A stretch of DNA of 64,000 bases from Gp6-AA40 sp035571515 (GTDB lineage Bacteria; Acidobacteriota; Vicinamibacteria; Vicinamibacterales; UBA2999). Where the stretch lies: contig DATNCQ010000147.1 in assembly GCA_035571515.1 (NCBI GenBank), forward strand, positions 82,126 to 146,125, written 5' to 3'. Positions within the stretch are counted from its first letter, which is position 1; the number at the start of each line of letters is the position of its first letter. A program made the position numbers and the translations under genes. Of this stretch, positions 32,459 to 40,055 are shown in pieces. The notes beneath the pieces were generated by a model. It made no database searches and was not told the origin of the DNA. It saw only the letters and a list, made by a program, of their open reading frames with translations.

Positions 32459-33474
32459 GGGATGAGCGGAACGACTCCATCGGCCGGGATTGGCCGGACG
32501 TCGAGCAGGTCGCCGGCACCGATTGTACGCAGCGCCGATCGCGCCATGCGCAGGTGCCGGGCGGAGTACCCGTGCGGATCTCCGTAGTAGACGAGCGAGC
32601 GGACGCCATAGAACGGCGCCAGATACGAAAACCCGCCATAGGTGCCGACGAAGCACGACGCGCCGGCCACGATGGCGCTCTGCGCGGCCAGATTCTCGCG
32701 CACGTCGAGCTGCGGCGGCAGCGGCCGGACGCCGAGCTCACGCGGATCGACCGCCCCATGATCGTCGAGGGTCAGCGTCGTCGTCAGGGAGACGACGGGA
32801 CCGGCGGCCACGAGGCGGCCCAACACGTCGCGCACGAACTGCTGGTTGGCGGCCGTCGGCGGAAAGCACTCGTTGAAATAGAACTTCACGGCAACGTAAG
32901 GGTCGGCCGGGCGCAGCGCATCGTAGCAGGCGGGCGCGCCGAGATGGCGGTATCGCGCGCGCCGATGCACCCACGACTCGTCCATGTGTCCCCACCAGTA
33001 CGGCGCGAACAGCGAGAACATCGTCGAGGGGTGCAGCATTCGGCGATGCTGCACGTCCGTCGTCAGCGTGCTCAGCAGGTCGTGCTCGAACGAGAGCACC
33101 CTCGTCTGCTTCTGTTCGCCGTTGATGGCGACGCGCTCGTCGTGACGGCGGCGGAATTCCTCGGGCGACATGTGGTCGAGAATCTCGCGGTAGCGGGCCG
33201 CAAACGGCCGGTACCACGCGGCGGTGCCGCCCCGCGAGACGATGAGCAGCCGCTGCGGATCGACGTTGAACCGCTCCGCGAACCAGGCCAGGAACGGAAT
33301 CCAGTAGAGCACTTCGAACCCGACCTCGCCGAGCCACGGACCGACCACGATCGTGTGCGTGCCGGAGGCGAGCCCAGCCAGGTCGCGTTCGAGACGCCAC
33401 GCCCGCAGGCGCGCGCCCTGCGCGCGGACGCCGCGCCGGGCGGCACCCGGGACCAGCCGGCGAACGATGCCCAC
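32455..33474 (-). CDS. Family B glycan-locus protein (stand-alone)
   Basis: A 339-residue member of family B. After a basic leader (RRLVPGAARRGVRAQG) come PWLGEVGFEVLYWIPFLAW near residue 45, LLIVSRGGTAAWY, HMSPEEFRRRHDER, MLHPSTMFSLF, YVAVKFYFNECFPPTAANQ, and the C-terminal VGTYGGFSYLAPFYG. It is a good type example because all blocks are intact. GTG at 33474 lies two bases after the stop of the cytidylyltransferase gene, and its stop overlaps the epimerase start (ATGA). Placement inside the second ulosonic-acid run suggests it handles a sugar made there. Activity unknown. Confidence 0.7.
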   Translation of the reverse strand: MGIVRRLVPGAARRGVRAQGARLRAWRLERDLAGLASGTHTIVVGPWLGEVGFEVLYWIPFLAWFAERFNVDPQRLLIVSRGGTAAWYRPFAARYREILDHMSPEEFRRRHDERVAINGEQKQTRVLSFEHDLLSTLTTDVQHRRMLHPSTMFSLFAPYWWGHMDESWVHRRARYRHLGAPACYDALRPADPYVAVKFYFNECFPPTAANQQFVRDVLGRLVAAGPVVSLTTTLTLDDHGAVDPRELGVRPLPPQLDVRENLAAQSAIVAGASCFVGTYGGFSYLAPFYGVRSLVYYGDPHGYSARHLRMARSALRTIGAGDLLDVRPIPADGVVPLIP

Positions 33475-33475
33475 G

Positions 33476-34168
33476 TCAGCGGCCAGCCAGTCTCCGCTCG
33501 GCGGCATCCCAGTCCGCCGGCGAGTCGATCGACAGCGACTCGGCGGGATCGACGACGAGCGGCCTGCAATCGTCACCATAGATGGTGTCGAACGCATCGA
33601 TGGTGCGGCGCCAGCAGGCGTACACCGTGCCGTCGCGCGCGTAGGCCACGCGCGCATCCTGCCGGCGCACGACGCGCGCGCCGTTGGGCAGAAAGGGCTT
33701 GAGGATGCCGTCCTCGATCCGCATCACGTAGTCGGGAGACAGGTGCTGCGGCACTTCCACCACCGTCACGACCGAATCGGCATTCGTCTGGCGCAGCATC
33801 GCCACCGCTTCGCGGATGCGCTCGGGCCGCCGTAGCGGCGATGTCGGCTGCAGCAGCACGATGAGCTCGGCACGCCAGCCGTCGGCGTCGAGCGCCGCAA
33901 CCGCGTGCCGGAGGACGGGCAGCATCGGCGTGTCATCGCCGGCCAGCGACGCGGGCCGCAGAAACGGCACTTCCAGACCCGATGCCCTGCCGACGTCGGC
34001 AATCTCCGCGGAATCGGTCGACAGAATCGTGCGATCGATGACCCCGGATTCGCGGGCTGCCCTTGCCGTGTAGTCGAGCAGCGGACGGCCGCCGAGCAGC
34101 CGCACGTTCTTCCCCGGCACGCCCTTCGAGCCGCCGCGCGCGGGCACGATGGCCAGCACGCCGCTCAT
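33476..34168 (-). CDS. NeuA-like CMP-ulosonic acid cytidylyltransferase 2
   Basis: A 230-residue CMP-sugar synthetase with IVPARGGSKGVPGKNVRLL at residues 7-25, LSTDSAEIADVGR, VPFLRPASLAGDDTPML, LLQPTSPLRRPE and a C-terminal ESLSIDSPADW. It is much closer to the enzyme at 53867 than to the one at 18432: both share the LRPASLA-D-APML-like and LQPTSPLRR-like segments and a carboxy-terminal S-DID/SIDSPAD-type end. It would activate the acid made by the NeuC- and NeuB-like enzymes encoded upstream. It overlaps the methyltransferase gene as ATGA. Confidence 0.92.
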   Translation of the reverse strand: MSGVLAIVPARGGSKGVPGKNVRLLGGRPLLDYTARAARESGVIDRTILSTDSAEIADVGRASGLEVPFLRPASLAGDDTPMLPVLRHAVAALDADGWRAELIVLLQPTSPLRRPERIREAVAMLRQTNADSVVTVVEVPQHLSPDYVMRIEDGILKPFLPNGARVVRRQDARVAYARDGTVYACWRRTIDAFDTIYGDDCRPLVVDPAESLSIDSPADWDAAERRLAGR

Positions 34169-35088
34169 GGCCGCGGCGCGTTCTGGACGTAGCGAATCTC
34201 ACGCAGCAGCGCGTCGGCCGTGGCGGCCGGCGGCAGCGCGTCCGCATTCCGGCCGCTGCGCCGGCACACGTAACTGACATGCAGATGGTCCGCGGCGTAA
34301 TCCGCGCGCAGCACGTCGAACCCGTTCCGTGCCAGGTAGGCCGTCATCGTTTCCTGCACCAGGTAATAGGGGTGATCGATCTTCACCGCCTCCTCGACCG
34401 ACCAGTGGCGCAGGTAGGCGGCACGAAAGTCCACGATATCGATGAACAGCAGGCCGGCATCGGTCAACAGCCGGCGCACGCGCGCCAGCACGCCGCCGAC
34501 GTCGAGGAGATGGTCGACCGTCTGACAGACGATGACGAGGTCGAAGCGGCGCGCCCCGAAGTCGTGCTCCTCGACGAGGCCGGTGATCGTCTCGAGGCCC
34601 AGCCGCCGCGCTTCATGCACCTCGAGCGGCGCGGGATCGATCAACACGCCCTCGAGCCCGAACGTCTGCGCGAACCAGTGCGCCACCACGCCCGTCGAAC
34701 CGCCGATATCGAGGAGCGTCCGCGGGCGCGCCTGCTCCACAAACGGGCGGATGAACGCTGCCCGTTCGGCCGCGTAGTCGCGCTGCTCGGACTGGATGGT
34801 CGTGGCATCGATCAACCGTCCATGAAACGCGCTCACCAGCGGACGGTAGACGCCATCGTAGAAGCGTCCGTACGCCGCCGCCGTCATCCGCGGATTGAGG
34901 AACACGAGGCCGCAGTGCATGCAGGCGTGCGCCTCGGCCGGATAGCCGTAGCGATCGCGATGCGTCAGCACGACGAAACGCGATTGGCCGCACAGGTTGC
35001 AAGCGGTGATCTCTTGACGGGGCTGGCTCGCGTAGTCGTAACCCAGCGCTTCGATGCGCCGGCTCCGGTCCGCGACGATCGTCGCCAT
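34165..35088 (-). CDS. SAM-dependent methyltransferase with N-terminal zinc ribbon
   Basis: The 307-residue protein begins with two CxxC pairs (CNLCG near residue 30 and CMHCG near residue 57) forming a small zinc ribbon, followed by VFLNPRMTAAAYGRFYDGVYR and the methyltransferase core TLLDIGGSTGVVAHWF with IDPAPLEVHEARRLGL and VCQTVDHLLDVGGVL. Zinc-ribbon methyltransferases of this shape act on nucleotide sugars or lipid-linked glycans. Its place between CMP-transferase and NeuC genes suggests methylation of the ulosonic acid or its precursor, as inference. It overlaps the NeuC-like gene by one base (TGATG). Confidence 0.8.
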   Translation of the reverse strand: MATIVADRSRRIEALGYDYASQPRQEITACNLCGQSRFVVLTHRDRYGYPAEAHACMHCGLVFLNPRMTAAAYGRFYDGVYRPLVSAFHGRLIDATTIQSEQRDYAAERAAFIRPFVEQARPRTLLDIGGSTGVVAHWFAQTFGLEGVLIDPAPLEVHEARRLGLETITGLVEEHDFGARRFDLVIVCQTVDHLLDVGGVLARVRRLLTDAGLLFIDIVDFRAAYLRHWSVEEAVKIDHPYYLVQETMTAYLARNGFDVLRADYAADHLHVSYVCRRSGRNADALPPAATADALLREIRYVQNAPRP

Positions 35089-36245
35089 CAGTAGGTGAGC
35101 CGCTTCTCGATTGACAGTGGCGCCGTCGCCAGGCAATCGGCAATCCGCTCGCCTGCGTGCCCGTCGCCATACAGATGGTCTCCCGGCGCGCGGCCGCGGC
35201 GGCGATGCTCGTCGAGGGCGGCTCGAATCGCGTTCCGATCGTGCGCGACATCGATGACGTTCGCGCCGCGTTCGCGCCCCTGCTGCCGCGACCCGATATT
35301 GACCGCGGGAACGCCGAGGAACGAGCACTCGCGAATCGCCACGCTCGAATTGCCGACAATGGCGGTCGAATTCACCAGCAGGCGCAGAAAGTCGGCCGGG
35401 AACATGTTGCGGAACAGGTGGAAGTTGCTGGGCTGTTCGCGCTCGCGAAACACGCGGATCCCCTTCGACGTCCCGTCGGCGCCCGCATCGACGTTCGGCC
35501 AGAACCACAGCACGGGCAGGTCGATGTCACGGACCGCGTGCAGGGTTTCCTCGACCTGCGTGCGCGCCTCTTCGTATTCGGTCGTCACCGGATGCTGCAT
35601 CACGACGAGATAGCCCTTCGACAAGTCAGGCTTCGCCCCGACGCCGCCGTACTTCTCGAACGGATCGAAATCCAGCGCGGGCGTGCGCGCGATCTCGGCG
35701 GCGATATCGATCGACGGGCAGCCGGTGAGCACGACGGTGGATGGCTCCTCGCCCAGGCGGATGACACGCTCCCGCGCCAGCCTGGTCGAGACCAGATGCA
35801 GGTTCGACAGTTTCGTCACCGAATGCCGGACTTTCTCGTCGATCGAGCCGGTGACCTCGCCGCCCTGGACATGGACGAGCGGGATGTTCATGTAGGCGGC
35901 GGCGACCGCAGTCGCGAGCGTCTCGTAGCGGTCGGCGACGGTGACGACCGCATCGGGTTCGATGTTGTCGAAGGTCGTCGCCAGCTCCGACAGGCCGATG
36001 CCGGTCGACTTGGCGGAGGTCACGAGGTTCTCGCCCTCGAGCACCATGTATACGCGTTCGGCGATCTCGAAGCCGTCGTGTTCGATCGCCTGGATGGCGT
36101 TGCCGTAGCGTTCGAGCAGCGCGGACGCGGCGACGACGAGCTGCAGCTCGAGGTCGGGATGCTGCTGAATCGCGCAGAGCGCGGTGCGGATGCGCGAGTA
36201 GCTGGGACGGGCGGTGACGACGACGCAGATTCTGCGCTTGGGCAT
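35088..36245 (-). CDS. NeuC-like UDP-GlcNAc 2-epimerase (hydrolysing) 1
   Basis: Hydrolysing epimerases convert UDP-GlcNAc or a UDP-diacetamido sugar to a free ManNAc-type sugar for NeuB. The 385-residue GT-B-fold protein shows VVTARPSYSRIRTAL, an EGENLVTSAKSTGIGLSEL element, VTVADRYETLATAVAA, VHVQGGEVTGSIDEKVRH, VVMQHPVTTEYEEA and the C-terminal GNSSVAIRECSFLGVPAVN. These are NeuC/LegG hallmarks. ATG at 36245 is preferred to the in-frame TTG one codon upstream because it shares TGATG with the NeuB-like gene before it. Confidence 0.92.
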   Translation of the reverse strand: MPKRRICVVVTARPSYSRIRTALCAIQQHPDLELQLVVAASALLERYGNAIQAIEHDGFEIAERVYMVLEGENLVTSAKSTGIGLSELATTFDNIEPDAVVTVADRYETLATAVAAAYMNIPLVHVQGGEVTGSIDEKVRHSVTKLSNLHLVSTRLARERVIRLGEEPSTVVLTGCPSIDIAAEIARTPALDFDPFEKYGGVGAKPDLSKGYLVVMQHPVTTEYEEARTQVEETLHAVRDIDLPVLWFWPNVDAGADGTSKGIRVFREREQPSNFHLFRNMFPADFLRLLVNSTAIVGNSSVAIRECSFLGVPAVNIGSRQQGRERGANVIDVAHDRNAIRAALDEHRRRGRAPGDHLYGDGHAGERIADCLATAPLSIEKRLTY

Positions 36246-37306
36246 CAAGCAGTGAGTCCTTCAACGTCTTCGGCCGCGAGAAGCTGATCGGCCTCGACGG
36301 GGCGCGCCAGACGTCTGCCCAGAATCTCCTCCAGGCGGTCGGGTGAAAGTCCAGTGCCGGGTTTCTTCACGCTGACGTGTTCGCGCGCGAGGATGGTCCC
36401 CGCCGGCAGCGCACGGTTCGCCACCAGACTGCGGGTGAACAGACGGCGCAGCGGCGCCGTTTCGGCGGCCGACGCGTCCTTGTCCAACGGATGCGAACGC
36501 ATCCGTTCGATGAAGCGGATGCCTTCGACCAGCTGCCTGAGCTCCGCGGTCGTCACCGAGGCGACGACATCGGGACCGAACATTTCGCGTGAGAGCGCCA
36601 CATGCACCTCGAGGAGATCCACCCCGATTGCCGCCGCCGCGAGGCCGGCGTAGATGGTCGCCGAATGGTCGGAGAGCCCCACCCAGCAGGCGTAGCGTTC
36701 GCGGTACACGGGAATCAGGTTGAGGCCTATCTTCTCCGGTGGACATGGATAGGCGGTGGTGCACTGAAACACGCCCACGGGCACACCGCGCTGCTTCACC
36801 CGCGCAACCGCCGCATCGATCTCGCTCAGCGGACTCATGCCGGTCGAGAGCAGGACGGGCGCGCCGGTGTCGAGCACGCGATCGAGGAGCAGCCGGTTGC
36901 CGGTTTCGCCCGAGGCAATCTTCCAGAACGGCTGCCCGATCCGCTCCAGCAGATCGACGGCCGGCAGCGAGAACGGCGAGGAGATGAACAGCACACCGCG
37001 CTCGCGGCAGTGTTCGGCGAGGCCACGCCATTGCTCCTCGGAGAACTCCATCCGCTTCCAGTAGTCGTAGCGGGTCGCGTCCTGGCGGCTGAACGTGACG
37101 CGAAAGGGCTCGGCGGGCGTGCTTTCCGCGGCGGCGATGTGCGTCTGGAACTTCACCGCGTCGGCGCCCGCATTCGAGATCGCATCGATGAACGCGTGTG
37201 CGAGGCCAAGGCTGCCGTCGTGGGACAGCGCGACCTCGCCAATAATCAGGCATCGGCCTGCGCCGAGGCGCGCCAGGGCGGGACGCACGGCATCCGGCGG
37301 TGTCAT
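36245..37306 (-). CDS. NeuB-like ulosonic acid synthase 2
   Basis: A 353-residue PEP-condensing synthase: GEVALSHDGSLGLAHAFID, VKFQTH, FSEEQWRGLAEHCRERG, WKIASGETGN, LLSTGMSPLSEID, FQCTTAYPCPPEKIGLN, VGLSDHSATIYAGLAA and a C-terminal SAF domain (SLVANRALPAGTILAREH). In place of the usual EKHFTLD it reads EVHVALSREMFGPD, a variant shared, as I recall, by synthases for legionaminic-like acids. It is clearly not a copy of the 21517 enzyme, so two different acids are probably made. It overlaps the family A gene upstream as ATGA. Confidence 0.9.
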   Translation of the reverse strand: MTPPDAVRPALARLGAGRCLIIGEVALSHDGSLGLAHAFIDAISNAGADAVKFQTHIAAAESTPAEPFRVTFSRQDATRYDYWKRMEFSEEQWRGLAEHCRERGVLFISSPFSLPAVDLLERIGQPFWKIASGETGNRLLLDRVLDTGAPVLLSTGMSPLSEIDAAVARVKQRGVPVGVFQCTTAYPCPPEKIGLNLIPVYRERYACWVGLSDHSATIYAGLAAAAIGVDLLEVHVALSREMFGPDVVASVTTAELRQLVEGIRFIERMRSHPLDKDASAAETAPLRRLFTRSLVANRALPAGTILAREHVSVKKPGTGLSPDRLEEILGRRLARPVEADQLLAAEDVEGLTA

Positions 37307-38835
37307 TCTCGGCGCTCGCGGACCGCCGCGATTCGCGCCTGCCGCGCGGGGTCGAGCTCGCGCGGCGAACGCACGAGCGACTCGCCGGCGATGCGCGACA
37401 CGAGCTTCATCGCTCCGCCGAGGACGGCGCGACGCCAGGCGGCCGCCGCGGATCGCCGCGGCACCTCCACCCGACATGAGGCGAGCTCCTCGACGGCGGC
37501 CACGAAGTCCGGGGTCGCCGGGTGGTCCAGACCGCGCGGCCGCACGAACAATTCGAGGAATTCCCGATGCGGATGGTCTTCCGGCGGCGCCCGACGAATC
37601 GCGGCCGCCAGCTGCGCGAGGTGCGCATCGCGCTCGCGCGCCGTACGCAGCAGTCCCCCGCCGATCTGCAGCAGATAACGGAAGTGAGGCGTCCCCTCCT
37701 GCGCGTCATAGAAACGGCGGTCCAGCAGCGCCAGCACTTCGCGTCCGACGATGCCTGCCTCGATGAATGCGCTCGTGTTCAGCCCGACGACCACGGCGCT
37801 GTGATAGAGCGCGTCGAAATAGTTGGCGCGCGACCGCTCGTCGACCGGGTTCTCGCCCGATATCGCCACCGGGCCCAGTGCAGACCAGTCGAGTCCCTGC
37901 CACTCGGCGGCATGTGACGGGTGGGGGCGAATGAGCACGCTCGCCTCCTCCAGCATCGAGTCGCCACTGGTTCGCACCCACGTCAGCCACTCGTGCACGG
38001 TCGGCGGCTCCGGCGGACTTCCTCGCACCAGTCCGGAACAGACCCAGAGGATGAGTGGCCGATCGGCAGGAAGACCCACACTGGCGCAGAACGCCTCGCG
38101 CGATCGCGATGGCGCCTGTGCAAACCACCGATCGAAGCATTGTGCGCCTGTCACCACGACTCGGGCTGGCGGAACGCGGTGCAGCCGGATGGCTTCGTCG
38201 CGCTGTGTCTCGTTCCAGACCAGCACGCGCTCCGGATATTCCCGCACCCGCGCTTTGCTCGTCAGATGGTCCCAGCTCCATACCGCCAGACCCGATGGGA
38301 TACCGAGCAGACGGGCGGCTCTGAGGTAGTCGATCTGCTGCGATCCGAGATCGACCAGCGGTGTGACGAGCACCGCATCGGGCTTGTGCTCGCCGATGTA
38401 CTCGACGACGGTCTCCGAGGGCGGCACGATCCTGTCGAGCGCGTGGAGAATCCGGCCGATGACGTCTCGCCAGAGGCGGCCACGCACCAGCGGCGGATTG
38501 GCGAGCGCGATCAGCAGGCGCGGCGTGCGTTCGCGCGCACGGATGCGATGCAGCGGCGCGTCATCGTAGAACGGGTCGAGATAGCGAATGTAGTCGAGCC
38601 CCAGCCGGAGGCGACGCGCGACACCGCTCCACGTATCCACGCGCCGCTCCGGGACCATCCCGAAGGTCAGCGTCGGGTAATCGCGTGCGAGAGCCTCCAC
38701 ACCGGCAATGCCGCCAATCTTGTCCCTGCGCTCGACGGCAAGGTGAATGCGGTGTCCGCGCGCGGCAAGCTCACGGATGGCCGAGTCGTAGTTGCGGAAA
38801 TAGGTGAAGTGACGCGCGATGAAGAGGATTCTCAC
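37303..38835 (-). CDS. Family A GT-B-like glycosyltransferase (SWDHL subtype)
   Basis: Function unknown, probably a glycosyltransferase. From GTG at 38835 (GTGA overlap with the family B gene) it has 510 residues. Blocks in order: FIARHFTYFRNYDSAI with LAARGHRIHLA near residue 25, LGLDYIRYLDPFYDD near 85, VLVTPLVDLGSQQIDYL near 160, SWDHLTSKARV, VLVWNETQRDEAIRLH, VVVTGAQCFDRWF, SREAFCASVGL, VLIRPHPSH, YHSAVVVGLNTSAFIEAGIV and EGTPHFRYLLQIGGG. RPHP and the NTSAxxEA block are what GT-B enzymes such as CDP-glycerol glycerophosphotransferases have at their donor site. The tail is basic. Confidence 0.72.
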   Translation of the reverse strand: MRILFIARHFTYFRNYDSAIRELAARGHRIHLAVERRDKIGGIAGVEALARDYPTLTFGMVPERRVDTWSGVARRLRLGLDYIRYLDPFYDDAPLHRIRARERTPRLLIALANPPLVRGRLWRDVIGRILHALDRIVPPSETVVEYIGEHKPDAVLVTPLVDLGSQQIDYLRAARLLGIPSGLAVWSWDHLTSKARVREYPERVLVWNETQRDEAIRLHRVPPARVVVTGAQCFDRWFAQAPSRSREAFCASVGLPADRPLILWVCSGLVRGSPPEPPTVHEWLTWVRTSGDSMLEEASVLIRPHPSHAAEWQGLDWSALGPVAISGENPVDERSRANYFDALYHSAVVVGLNTSAFIEAGIVGREVLALLDRRFYDAQEGTPHFRYLLQIGGGLLRTARERDAHLAQLAAAIRRAPPEDHPHREFLELFVRPRGLDHPATPDFVAAVEELASCRVEVPRRSAAAAWRRAVLGGAMKLVSRIAGESLVRSPRELDPARQARIAAVRERRE

Positions 38836-40055
38836 GCCTGTCCCTGCAGCGCGGAGATCGGCGCCGGTGCGAGCGGGTCGAGGGCGCGCAGGTCGGCGGG
38901 CGCGAAACGTCCCGCATCCAGCTTGTGGTACGCGCGCATCGCCACCGCGAGATGCGCGTGCAGCCATTTCGGGTCGATGTAGAGCGCCGAGGTATCGACG
39001 CCCAGCCGCGGCGCCAGCCACGCGATGCTGCCGCAGGTGCCGACAAACGCCTTTGCGCCCGCGACGATCTGCGTCTGCACCCCGAGGTTGTTCTGCGGCG
39101 TCATCCAGCGCCGGCCGCTGATCACGTTGCCGCTGCCGCCGAGCGCGTAGTCGGCATGGTCGTCCTCGAGCACGAGGCCCGTGTCGAGCAGGACGACGGG
39201 CACGCGCGCGGCGATCGCCCGCACGATCTCGATGAGGCGCGCCCGCGACTCGGGCGTGTCGGGAAGCGACCGCGCGGCGTAGAACTTCACCGCCACGTAC
39301 TCGGGCGGCAGCAGCGCCGGATCGATCAGCGTGTCCGCGTCCTGCCGGCGGTAGCGCGTGTGCGCGTCCACGAACCCCATCGCCCTCTGTCCCGACCAGT
39401 AGAGCGTGAACAGCCGGTACATCAGGCCGGCGTGCAGCACGTCGAACTCGCGCGTCCCGAGCCGCCGCGCCACGTGCGCCAGAATGTCGTCATCGAGGGC
39501 CGACGGCTCGTACTGCTTCGTGATGCCGCGCTCGGCGTTGCGCCGGGCGAACTCCGCCGGATCGACGTCGTCCCAGATCTCGACGTAGCGTCCGGCGATG
39601 CCGCGATACCAGGCCCCGACGCCGCCTCGCGAGACGGCGATGAGCCGGTCGGCCTCGAGGCGGAACGCCGACTTCACCCAGGCGAGAAACGGAATCCAGT
39701 AGAGCGTCTCGAAGCCGACCTCCGAGTACCACGGTCCCGCGACGATGAGGCGGTCGCGCGAGATGAGCGTCTCGATTTCGCGCTCGACGTCCCATTCGGC
39801 GCGGTAGAACTGCATGTGCTCGGCAAGCTGGCGCCGGCGCCGCCGCATGCGGCGGTACGGGCGCCGAGCCGCGCGCAGTCCATCCTTGCCCACGTTGACT
39901 CCGGAATCGCGCAGCCGTTCCGCCGACTTGCGGACGGCATGCACCGCGTCCTTCACCGCCTCGAGACTGGCTTTCGCGGACCACCGCGCGCGCGAGGCGA
40001 GACGCCGCATTCCCTTGCGGGCGACGTTCCGCAGCGCCGGATACGAGAGACTCAT
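38832..40055 (-). CDS. Family B glycan-locus protein (stand-alone, long basic leader)
   Basis: A 407-residue member of family B with a leader of about 90 residues that is strongly basic and helical (RNVARKGMRRLASRARW, RRPYRRMRRRRRQL), suggesting peripheral contact with the inner membrane. The core has PWYSEVGFETLYWIPFLAW, LIAVSRGGVGAWYRGI, LHAGLMYRLFTLYW, YVAVKFYAARSLPDTPE, VVLLDTGLVLEDDHADY, NNLGVQTQIVAGAKAFVGT and CGSIAWLAPRLG. It lies between a family A gene and an A-B fusion gene with 4-base overlaps on both sides, the clearest evidence that A and B proteins work as pairs. Confidence 0.72.
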   Translation of the reverse strand: MSLSYPALRNVARKGMRRLASRARWSAKASLEAVKDAVHAVRKSAERLRDSGVNVGKDGLRAARRPYRRMRRRRRQLAEHMQFYRAEWDVEREIETLISRDRLIVAGPWYSEVGFETLYWIPFLAWVKSAFRLEADRLIAVSRGGVGAWYRGIAGRYVEIWDDVDPAEFARRNAERGITKQYEPSALDDDILAHVARRLGTREFDVLHAGLMYRLFTLYWSGQRAMGFVDAHTRYRRQDADTLIDPALLPPEYVAVKFYAARSLPDTPESRARLIEIVRAIAARVPVVLLDTGLVLEDDHADYALGGSGNVISGRRWMTPQNNLGVQTQIVAGAKAFVGTCGSIAWLAPRLGVDTSALYIDPKWLHAHLAVAMRAYHKLDAGRFAPADLRALDPLAPAPISALQGQA